Shown piece by piece: positions 1 through 5,362 of a DNA stretch of 5,362 bases. Origin of the DNA: Pseudomonadota bacterium (lineage in GTDB: Bacteria > Myxococcota > Polyangia > GCA-2747355 > JACKDQ01). The translations under genes were made by a program, and so were the position numbers. The stretch covers positions 1 to 5,362 of the forward strand of contig JAUVBO010000307.1 of the NCBI GenBank assembly GCA_030591195.1, read 5' to 3'. How positions within the stretch are numbered: position 1 is the first letter of the stretch; every line of letters starts with the position of its first letter. Below the pieces are notes generated by a model. That model had not been told where the DNA came from, made no database searches, and saw nothing but the letters and a program-made list of their open reading frames with translations.

Positions 1-1203
1 CATCTGGGTGTGGACCGTCGCCTTGGCGTCGGGATCGAAGTCCTGGTAGGCCGCGAGCCACTTCTTGAAGCCGTCGCTGTCCGCGTCCCAGTACGGCTGC
101 AGGCCCGTGGACCGCTTGGCCAGCACCACGATCGCCTCCTTGCTCACGTCGGTGTAGTCGGTCCGCACCGAGCCGGCGTTGAGGAAGGCGATCTGATCGT
201 AGCCCGCGGGCTTTTCCTTCCACGAGCTGTCCTTGCCGAGCTCGACGTAGGCCTCGAGGAAGGCCTTGAGCTCGCCGATGCGCCAGACGCCGACCACCAC
301 CTCGGGGTCGTCTGCGACCAGCTGCTTGACCAGATCCTTGAAGCCCTCCTGGGTCGTGCCCTTGGCGTAGGGCACGGTCTGCGAGACGGTCCCACCCGCA
401 GCCTCGAAGCCGATCTTGAACTGCTCCATGATCGGCTTGCCGAAGGTGTCGTCACGGTAGATCGCCGCCGCCTTCTTCGCGGCCTTGTGGTTGTCGCCGA
501 CGTACTTCGCCACCGTCTTGCCCCAGATCGTCGAGAGGCTCGAGGTCCGGATCACCAGGCCCTTGTGATCCCAGCAGGACTTGCCCGGGTCGTAGACCGG
601 CTTGTCCGACTTGGTGATCGCGGTGTCGGCCAGCTCGGCGGCGCTGCAACCGCTCAGCGAGTCGCTGGTGCCGAAGTAGACGCCGTAGGGGATGCCCTTG
701 GCGACCGCCTCGGGCGCCGAGGTCGCGGTGGGCGACGAGCCGCCAGCGCCGACCATCAGCACCACCTGATCCTTGTCGATCAGCTCGGTGGTCAGGCTCG
801 GGGTGAGGGTCTTGTCGTCCTGGCCGTCCTTGGCCACCACCTCCACCGGCGCGCCCTTGTCCCTGTCGCCGGTGGTGCCACAGCCGTTGTTGATCTCGCT
901 CTTGATGAAGTCGATCTGGTCCCTGTTCGCCGCCTGGGTGCTCGCCGAGCCACCGGTGGTCAGGGTGAAGATCCCGCCGATCTTCACCGCCTCGGCTCCA
1001 TCGTCGAGCTTGCACGCGACGGGCGTGACCGGCCCGTCCTCGATGATGGTCTGGTCCTTGTCGCCGATCACGTCGGGGGTCGGACCAGTGTCCTGGTCGG
1101 TGGTTCCGTTGCCGTCGTCGCTGCAGCCACCGATGACAAGGGCCATCACCGCCACGGTCCCGACCAGCCGGCGAAGCCGACCGTTATCCATCTCCACTAA
1201 CAT
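1..1203 (-). CDS. LivK/LivJ-like ABC-type substrate-binding lipoprotein, 3' end outside the window
   Basis: The frame is open for 401 codons from the ATG at 1203 to base 1 with no stop, so the C-terminus is missing, probably some 80-100 residues judged by eye against LivJ. The signal peptide carries RLRR at 9-12, a hydrophobic stretch and the lipobox VIGGC with Cys27 as lipidation site. A flexible Asp/Thr/Gly/Pro-rich tether (about 28-60) follows. The type I periplasmic-binding fold (Peripla_BP_6) starts at VKIGGIFTLTTGG (about 73-85). Lobe 1 has EINNGC (103-108), GAGGSSPT (152-159) and GTSDSL (178-183). Lobe 2 has AAAIYRDDTFGKPIMEQF (245-262), AAGGTV (268-273) and VVVGVWRIGE (302-311). In LivJ the lobe 1 Ser and Thr at the equivalent places hold the ligand's carboxylate and ammonium, so an amino-acid-like ligand is plausible but unproven. 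Cys64, 108, 186 and 210 could form disulfides. It lies 65 bases after the preceding lipoprotein gene. The start at 1203 is chosen because GAGGAGG ends 5 bases upstream; the ATG at 1191 is the alternative. The family call is firm; the ligand is unknown. Confidence 0.9.
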   Translation of the reverse strand, partial: MLVEMDNGRLRRLVGTVAVMALVIGGCSDDGNGTTDQDTGPTPDVIGDKDQTIIEDGPVTPVACKLDDGAEAVKIGGIFTLTTGGSASTQAANRDQIDFIKSEINNGCGTTGDRDKGAPVEVVAKDGQDDKTLTPSLTTELIDKDQVVLMVGAGGSSPTATSAPEAVAKGIPYGVYFGTSDSLSGCSAAELADTAITKSDKPVYDPGKSCWDHKGLVIRTSSLSTIWGKTVAKYVGDNHKAAKKAAAIYRDDTFGKPIMEQFKIGFEAAGGTVSQTVPYAKGTTQEGFKDLVKQLVADDPEVVVGVWRIGELKAFLEAYVELGKDSSWKEKPAGYDQIAFLNAGSVRTDYTDVSKEAIVVLAKRSTGLQPYWDADSDGFKKWLAAYQDFDPDAKATVHTQM

Positions 1204-1208
1204 CTGCG

Positions 1209-1215
1209 CCTCCTC
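1209..1215 (-). promoter_or_regulatory. Ribosome binding site that decides the start of the last lipoprotein gene
   Basis: GAGGAGG lies 5 bases (CGCAG) before the ATG at 1203. The second in-frame ATG at 1191 has only GGAG directly abutting it, too close to work as a Shine-Dalgarno. The site therefore favours the 1203 start, although the 1191 start would match the neighbouring paralog's signal peptide length exactly. Confidence 0.7.
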
Positions 1216-1225
1216 GATACCTGAT

Positions 1226-1255
1226 CCTCGCACCGCGACGCGAGCGCCGCGGCGC
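1226..1255. other. GC-rich inverted repeats in the gap between the two lipoprotein genes
   Basis: The 65-base gap holds a perfect 12-base palindrome, GCGCCGCGGCGC, at 1244-1255. Beside it, CTCGC (1227-1231) and GCGAG (1240-1244) could form a 5-base stem with an 8-base loop. The two structures overlap at one base and would compete. No T-run follows in the leftward direction, so this is not a standard intrinsic terminator. It could be a weak mRNA structure that sets relative expression of the two genes, or simply chance in GC-rich DNA. Confidence 0.25.
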
Positions 1256-1268
1256 CTCCAGCTTACGA

Positions 1269-3101
1269 TCACCGCCTCAGACCGATTCCATGAGCCTGAG
1301 GCGTGTAGGTGTCGACCACTTGAAACTGCTTGCCGGTGGCCGTCTGGGCCACGCTCCAGATGCGGAAGTTACTGATTCTGTCGCCTTCCGGGCTCAGCGA
1401 CAGATCGCCGGTGACGCCCTGGTAGCGCACCGGCTGGCCCTCGCCGATCAGCTCGATCGCCCGGGAGAACCCCTCAGGGTTGACCACGGTGATCGCGCCT
1501 GGGTCGGAACAGGTCTCGCCGAGTCCCCGGCCAGCGCAGCCGACGGTGACCGCGGGCAGGCTGTCCTTGAGCGCCGACGCGTCGTTGCGCCCCTGAGAGA
1601 CGCCGGCGCGCTCGTTGGCCAGCGCCAGCGCCAACACCGCGTCGAACAGGTTGCCCGCGTAGTCACCGGGGGGGAGACCCCAGCGGCGGGTGAAGGTCTG
1701 CTCGAAGAAGGACTGGTTGTTGATGTCCACCGTGTAGGGATCGACGACGAACAGGTTCCGCAGGGCCTCGAAGCTGAGTTGGCTGAGCACGATCCGGTTG
1801 CGGAGGATGTCGGTGGCGAGCCAGAAGACCTGGTCCGCCGTCTTGCCGAGGGTCTCGCCCTGGGTCGACCACTCCTGCAGCAGCAGTGCGCCCGCGGTCT
1901 CCTCGGCGAAGAGGAAGACCACCGAGTCACCGAGCTGGTAGTCCGGCGGCAGCTCACCCTGTTGCTTCAGCTTGCCGACCTCGAAGTCGCCGATGAAGAA
2001 CAACCGCTGGATCGTGCTGGCGAAGGTCGCCGGCTTGCTCGCGTCGTAGGCCACGGTGACCAGCATCCGGTGGCCGCGCCGGTCGACCCAGTAGCGCTCG
2101 ACCTCGGTCTTCAGCGCCCGGCCCGCCGCCGAGTCCGGGTAGAGCACCATCGCCGTCTCGGGCCGCACCAACCGCGTGCAAAAACGCCGCGTCCGGTAGC
2201 GGGCGCAGATCCGTGCCTCGCCGCCATTGGGGTGGTCGATGCACTCGTAGTTGCGGCCGAGGCTGTCGCAGAAGCCATCGGGCAGGTCGCCGCACTCGGT
2301 GTCGGTGAAGCGGTAGAACTCTCGCTCGGGCTCGGCGGTCCGGGCCAGCGGCAGGCAGCGGAACTGGCCCTGGCTGGCGTACCTGTCGACGCAGTAGCCG
2401 GAATCTTCGGTGGTGCACTCGTCGTCGGTCTGGTCCTCGTGGCGGACGAGGATCGGCGGATCCTCGAGGTTGGCCGCCAGCTGGCCCAGCACCTCGGCCT
2501 GGACGTAATCCGGCGTGATCGTGCGAAAAACGTAGCCCGGCAGCCCCTGCTGCTTGTCGGCCGGCTTGCGGTCGTCGATCTCGGTCACGCTGTCGGCGGT
2601 GGCCACCGGCGAGACGAGCACCGTGTCGGTGCCGGTGACCTGCTCCTGCACCGCGTGCAGCACCTCGGCGCTGCACGGACCGATCAGCGCTGGCACCCCG
2701 CCCCGGGCAAGGATCGCCTTCGCCGCCGCGACGCCTCGCGCCGGTCGCTCAGCGGAGTCGGCGATCACCAGCTCGAGCGGCGCTCGCTGGCCCGGACCGA
2801 CCCAGACGCCGCAGTTGCCGCGCTTGCGGCAGGGGATCTCCTCCACCGGCAGGTCCGGGTAGGCCGAATGACAGCCGTTGATGTAGTTCTGGGCCAGCAG
2901 CGCGGTGCGCTCGAGGTCGGGCGCCTTGGCGGCGAACGGACTACTGACGCAGAGCAGGGCGCCGAGCTCCAGCGGGTCGACGCCCCGCAGGGCCTCGGGC
3001 AGGTCATGTTGCGAGCTCTCGACGCCGTGTTGGCAGCCTCCAGCGACGAGGGCGGCGGCGATCGTCAACAGCACCAGCCGGCGAATCCTGAGGCTCTTCA
3101 T
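1269..3101 (-). CDS. Type I periplasmic-binding-fold lipoprotein with a cysteine-rich insertion
   Basis: This 610-residue protein has a lipoprotein signal peptide: RIRR at 5-8, a hydrophobic stretch, then LVAGGC with Cys23 lipidated. The Peripla_BP_6/LivK-like fold begins near LELGALLCVSS (44-54). Lobe 1 contains YINGC (73-77), LELVIADSAERP (109-120), ALIGPCSAE (138-146), VLVSPVATADS (161-171) and YVFRTITPDYVQAE (190-203). Lobe 2 starts at TAMVLYPDSAAGRAL (316-330) and continues with LVTVAYDASKPATFAS (347-362) and VVFLFAEETAGALLLQEW (394-411). The C-terminal segment YQGVTGDLSLSPEGDR (560-575) matches the family's usual F-x-G-x-T-G-x-[ILV] ending. At 610 residues it is well above the roughly 370-450 of normal members. 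Much of the excess is a cysteine-rich insertion at about 221-312; smaller loops at 83-104, 171-188, 370-390 and 500-535 add the rest. It has 15 cysteines besides Cys23, and C522/C531 look like a local pair. The ATG follows the receptor's stop by 18 bases and has GGAGG 5 bases upstream, implying co-transcription. Ligand binding via Ser144 and Thr168 is inferred by eye from LivJ; the true ligand is unknown. Confidence 0.9.
   Translation of the reverse strand: MKSLRIRRLVLLTIAAALVAGGCQHGVESSQHDLPEALRGVDPLELGALLCVSSPFAAKAPDLERTALLAQNYINGCHSAYPDLPVEEIPCRKRGNCGVWVGPGQRAPLELVIADSAERPARGVAAAKAILARGGVPALIGPCSAEVLHAVQEQVTGTDTVLVSPVATADSVTEIDDRKPADKQQGLPGYVFRTITPDYVQAEVLGQLAANLEDPPILVRHEDQTDDECTTEDSGYCVDRYASQGQFRCLPLARTAEPEREFYRFTDTECGDLPDGFCDSLGRNYECIDHPNGGEARICARYRTRRFCTRLVRPETAMVLYPDSAAGRALKTEVERYWVDRRGHRMLVTVAYDASKPATFASTIQRLFFIGDFEVGKLKQQGELPPDYQLGDSVVFLFAEETAGALLLQEWSTQGETLGKTADQVFWLATDILRNRIVLSQLSFEALRNLFVVDPYTVDINNQSFFEQTFTRRWGLPPGDYAGNLFDAVLALALANERAGVSQGRNDASALKDSLPAVTVGCAGRGLGETCSDPGAITVVNPEGFSRAIELIGEGQPVRYQGVTGDLSLSPEGDRISNFRIWSVAQTATGKQFQVVDTYTPQAHGIGLRR
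2166..2441 (-). other. Cysteine-rich insertion domain inside the 610-residue lipoprotein (residues 221-312)
   Basis: This segment separates the last lobe 1 element (QAEVLGQLAANL, 201-212) from the first lobe 2 strand (TAMVLYPDS, 316-324), where ordinary family members have a short crossover. It holds eight cysteines at 229, 237, 249, 270, 278, 287, 299 and 308. It is acidic at its start (HEDQTDDE, 221-228) and basic at its end (RYRTRRFCTRLVR, 301-313). The even count suggests up to four disulfides, which would suit a secreted protein. The boundaries are set by eye from family landmarks. The neighbouring paralog lacks this block. Confidence 0.65.
2241..2429 (-). repeat. Two-copy internal protein repeat, T-D-x-E-C-x7-C type
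   Basis: Copy 1 (residues 225-249) begins TDDEC, then has SGYC and ends QFRC. Copy 2 (residues 266-287) begins TDTEC, then has DGFC and ends NYEC. Both fit T-D-x-E-C-x5-G-[YF]-C-x(8-11)-C with an aromatic residue two before the last Cys. The copies start 41 residues apart. The pattern resembles the D-x-[DE]-C-x(n)-G-x-C disulfide repeats common in secreted proteins of Myxococcota; that resemblance is from memory of such proteins. Confidence 0.5.
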
Positions 3102-3104
3102 CGG

Positions 3105-3111
3105 TTCCTCC
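3105..3111 (-). promoter_or_regulatory. Ribosome binding site of the 610-residue lipoprotein gene
   Basis: GGAGGAA lies in the 18-base gap after the receptor's TAA stop, with its GGAGG core 5 bases before the ATG at 3101. The spacing matches that of the next lipoprotein gene. It is much stronger than the receptor's own site, so lipoprotein translation may exceed that of the receptor. Confidence 0.75.
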
Positions 3112-3119
3112 GTGGCTGG

Positions 3120-5327
3120 TTAGAGGTCCTGCCGGACCGAGAGCATCACCCGCCGGCCGAGGGCCGGGATCTGGATCCCGTTGAAGCCCGGCTCGGGCGA
3201 GCGACTGTTGAAGAGATCGTTGAGCGCCAGCGAGACCCGCGTCTCCTTGCCCTTCCAGGCCTTGAGGCCGACCGAGGAGAGCACCAGATGAAAGGGAAAC
3301 GACACCCCGTGCTCCAGCAGCACGTCGTCGACGAAGGCCCGGCCGAGGGCCTGGTTCAGCTGGGACTCGAGCCGCGGCCCGTAGATTCCCATCCGCAAGT
3401 GGACGTTGAGGTGGTAGCGCGGCAGCTCGGCGTCGAGCGCCCACTTGATCATCCACGGGGGGTAGAGTTCGTTGACCTCGAGCAGGTCGTGCTCGCGAGG
3501 GGTGAGGCTGGCCTGGCGCTCTTCGCCGACGGAGATCGCGGTCCGCTGAAGCGACAGGCTGGCGAGGATCCCCAGGTTGAGCCGGTCCCAGCCAAGCTTG
3601 CGCCAGCGGCCAACGAACGACAGCTCGGCGCCGAAGGTCTCGGAGTCGGCGCGGTTCGCGGGCTCGAGGTTACCCTCGTGCAGCAGGTACTCGATGCGGT
3701 CCCGGACATCGTTGAAGTAGCCGTCGAGCTGGACCCGGAAGCCCTTGCGCGAGACCGCCAGCGACAGCTCGTGGGAGCGCGCGCGCTGGGCCTCGAGGGC
3801 GGTGGTCGTCCCGCTGCTCGCGGCCCGGGCCCCCTCGATGCCGCCGGGCCGCACCGGGGTGCCATAGAGCTGCTCCGGCGTGGGCGGCCGGTAGCTGTTG
3901 CCGTTGAGGAACTTGAGGGTCAGCCACCTGGTCGGCGAGTAGACCGCCGCGGCGCGGAAGGCGAGGTTCGAGCCGAAGATGTTGTGCCGGTCGTAGCGGA
4001 GGTTGCCCGCTAGCTGCAGCCCCTTGAGCTCGCCGAAGAGCGCCTGGCCGTAGACGCCGACGTTGTCGAAGTCGACCTCGCCGTGGTCCAGGCCGCGCAG
4101 CTCCTGTCCCGACGCCGGTGAGATGAAGACGTTGGTCCGGGTCCGCTCGATGTCGTGGCTGTACTCGAATCCCACCAGCGCCGAGCTGCGCTCGAAGGCC
4201 GACAGCCTCAGCTCGAGCCCGGCGTCGATGGCGCTGAAGCCGAAGTCGCGCTCCACCAGTTGGCTGGTGGGCTTGCCGGCGATCACCGGCCGGATCTGAT
4301 CGTTGGCCGCGGCGCCGCCGCCCGAGAGGCTGGCGTAGGCCTCGCCAGTGAACGGCCCACGCTCGAAGACGTACTTGAGCCGGACGAAGCCGTTGCGCAG
4401 GTGGATCCGCGTCTGGTGGCTCAGGGGGCCGTAGTCGAGGAACTCGCCCAAGGCGTCGAGCTCCTGGTAGCTCCCGTCGAGGGTCAGGCCGCCCCCCGCG
4501 CCGAGATCCACGGCGAGGGCACCGAACAGCGACAGGGGACGCGAGAGATCACCGCGGCTGATGTCGTTGCCAGCGTAGTCGCCGTAGCGGATCGACTCTC
4601 GCGGCAAGAAGAGCCCCGAGCGATCGGTGCGGCCGATGTGCCCGGCGACAGTGAACGCGACCCGGCCGACGCGATCCATCAGCAGCAGCTCGCCACCGCC
4701 CGAGAGTCCCTCGCGGATCGTGCCGAGGTCGCCGCGCACGGCATACTCGGACGCCCTGCCCTTTTGCCCCGGCTTGGCCGGCCGCTTGGTGACGACGTTG
4801 ATCACGCCGAGGAAGGCGTTGCGGCCGTAGAGCGCCGAGGCCGGACCGCGGATGACCTCGATCCGCTCGATGGCCTCGATCGGCATCAGCTCGGGACCGA
4901 GGAAGTTCTGGGCATCCGGGCGGAAAGCCACAGGATTGCCGTTGATTAGCAGCTTGACGTGCCGGCTGCCGCCGCGCAGGCCGCCGCTGATGCCGCGCAC
5001 GCCGACGTTGGTGAACACGTGGTTGGTGTTCAGCGCCAGGCCCGGGACGGCCTCGAGCGCCTCGGCCACCGAGCGGTAACCGGCACGCTGGATCTGCTCG
5101 GCGTCGATCAGGACGATGCTGGCTGGCGCCTCGCTCGCCCGCTGGACCGTCTTGGTCGCGGTGGTGACCTTCTGGTCGAGCAGCTTGCCGAGATCCAGCT
5201 CGCCGAAGTCCCCGACCGGCGGGTCGGCCGCCCGGGCCACCGCCAAAAAAGCGAAGAAGATCGTCGTTACCGAGAAGGTCGCGAATGAGTGATTAGCTCG
5301 GACTACCGCTTGGCTGTTGTTACCCAC
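3120..5327 (-). CDS. TonB-dependent outer-membrane receptor
   Basis: This 735-residue protein has a Sec signal peptide: Arg10, a hydrophobic run FATFSVTTIFFAFLAV (15-30), and the likely cleavage site ARA-A after residue 33. A segment ELDLGKLLDQKVTTATKT (43-60) resembles the N-terminal region before the plug in many such receptors. The plug (about 60-182) carries SVAEALEAVPG (86-96), VGVRG (108-112), RIEVIRGPASALYG (155-168) and GVINVVTK (174-181). The rest is a 22-strand-type barrel with LKFLNGNSYRPPTPEQLYG (471-489), RSHELSLAV (517-525), LDGYFNDVRDRIEY (534-547) and ALNDLFNSR (701-709). No N-terminal FecA-like signalling domain is present. The length suits the family. The last residue is Leu, not the usual aromatic. 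The GTG start is the only start codon between the in-frame TGA at 5339-5337 and the signal peptide, and it has only a weak GGGAA upstream. Its operon with two amino-acid-type binding proteins suggests a small organic solute rather than iron, but the substrate cannot be read from sequence. Confidence 0.95.
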   Translation of the reverse strand: MGNNSQAVVRANHSFATFSVTTIFFAFLAVARAADPPVGDFGELDLGKLLDQKVTTATKTVQRASEAPASIVLIDAEQIQRAGYRSVAEALEAVPGLALNTNHVFTNVGVRGISGGLRGGSRHVKLLINGNPVAFRPDAQNFLGPELMPIEAIERIEVIRGPASALYGRNAFLGVINVVTKRPAKPGQKGRASEYAVRGDLGTIREGLSGGGELLLMDRVGRVAFTVAGHIGRTDRSGLFLPRESIRYGDYAGNDISRGDLSRPLSLFGALAVDLGAGGGLTLDGSYQELDALGEFLDYGPLSHQTRIHLRNGFVRLKYVFERGPFTGEAYASLSGGGAAANDQIRPVIAGKPTSQLVERDFGFSAIDAGLELRLSAFERSSALVGFEYSHDIERTRTNVFISPASGQELRGLDHGEVDFDNVGVYGQALFGELKGLQLAGNLRYDRHNIFGSNLAFRAAAVYSPTRWLTLKFLNGNSYRPPTPEQLYGTPVRPGGIEGARAASSGTTTALEAQRARSHELSLAVSRKGFRVQLDGYFNDVRDRIEYLLHEGNLEPANRADSETFGAELSFVGRWRKLGWDRLNLGILASLSLQRTAISVGEERQASLTPREHDLLEVNELYPPWMIKWALDAELPRYHLNVHLRMGIYGPRLESQLNQALGRAFVDDVLLEHGVSFPFHLVLSSVGLKAWKGKETRVSLALNDLFNSRSPEPGFNGIQIPALGRRVMLSVRQDL

Positions 5328-5341
5328 TTTTCCCGCTCAAG

Positions 5342-5357
5342 GCTCGAAAAATCGAGC
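5342..5357. promoter_or_regulatory. Perfect inverted repeat just upstream of the receptor gene
   Basis: GCTCGA and TCGAGC form a perfect 6-base inverted repeat around AAAA. It ends 14 bases before the receptor's GTG. It could be an operator overlapping the promoter or leader, a 5' mRNA hairpin, or the end of a gene lying beyond the window. No T-run follows on either strand, which argues against an intrinsic terminator. It does not look like a Fur box. No -35/-10 pair is visible in the 35 bases available. Confidence 0.35.
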
Positions 5358-5362
5358 ACTCC

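Noticed and set aside
452..1015. A 187-codon minus-strand frame, possibly evidence of a frameshift
   Set aside because: The true frame is continuous from 1203 to 1 with family motifs throughout; this out-of-phase frame is a Gly/Arg-rich shadow.
10..1200. A 396-codon open frame on the plus strand
   Set aside because: It lies opposite the partial binding-protein gene, which has a signal peptide, lipobox, ribosome site and family motifs; the plus frame has none of these.
1244..1255. Intrinsic terminator between the two lipoprotein genes
   Set aside because: The palindrome is GC-only and has no T-run after it in the direction of transcription; the gap is short and the next gene has its own strong ribosome site.
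1290..4013. A 907-codon open frame on the plus strand across the lipoprotein and receptor genes
   Set aside because: It is antisense to two well-supported genes, has no recognisable motif, and its composition (Arg, Val, Leu, Ala, Asp rich) is typical of a shadow frame in GC-rich DNA.
4155..4949. A 264-codon plus-strand open frame opposite the receptor
   Set aside because: It has no motif or ribosome site, while the receptor plug and barrel motifs are intact on the opposite strand over the same bases.
3120..5327. Naming the receptor after a known siderophore, cobalamin or heme receptor
   Set aside because: Only general plug and barrel motifs are recognisable; no substrate-specific motif such as a heme-receptor FRAP/NPNL pair is visible.
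5342..5357. Fur box controlling the receptor
   Set aside because: The palindrome does not resemble the GATAATGATWATCATTATC consensus, and there is no other sign of iron uptake.

Overview
The window is one tightly packed, leftward (minus-strand) gene cluster in GC-rich DNA. Read in the direction of transcription it holds a TonB-dependent outer-membrane receptor (5327 to 3120), a 610-residue lipoprotein of the type I periplasmic-binding fold (3101 to 1269), and a second lipoprotein of the same fold (from 1203, running off the window at base 1 without a stop). The gaps between genes are only 18 and 65 bases. Both lipoprotein genes have a strong Shine-Dalgarno sequence, so the three genes are probably one operon. 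No stretch over 300 bases lacks a gene. I see no RNA gene, insertion sequence, CRISPR array or convincing terminator.

The organism is a Gram-negative bacterium with an outer membrane, shown by the TonB receptor. High GC at third codon positions, an Asp/Thr/Gly/Pro-rich tether after one lipobox, and D-x-E-C...G-aromatic-C cysteine motifs inside the other lipoprotein all suggest Myxococcota or a relative such as Bradymonadota. This placement is inference from protein style, not from a marker gene.

Working model (inference): the receptor brings a small solute across the outer membrane using TonB energy, and the two lipid-anchored LivK/LivJ-like proteins bind the same solute or related ones, perhaps amino acids or amides. 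LivK-type binding proteins usually sit beside LivHMGF permease and ATPase genes. Here the visible partner is a TonB receptor, and no permease or ATPase is in view, although they could lie beyond base 1. The lipoproteins could hand substrate to an inner-membrane ABC transporter, or act at the outer membrane beside the receptor in a way that resembles SusCD pairs.

The most unusual element is a cysteine-rich insertion of about 90 residues, with eight cysteines and an internal duplication, at the lobe crossover of the middle protein. The two lipoproteins look like diverged paralogs: their signal peptides align without gaps and both carry an unusual I-N-(N)-G-C motif where the family normally has I-N-A-x-G-G.
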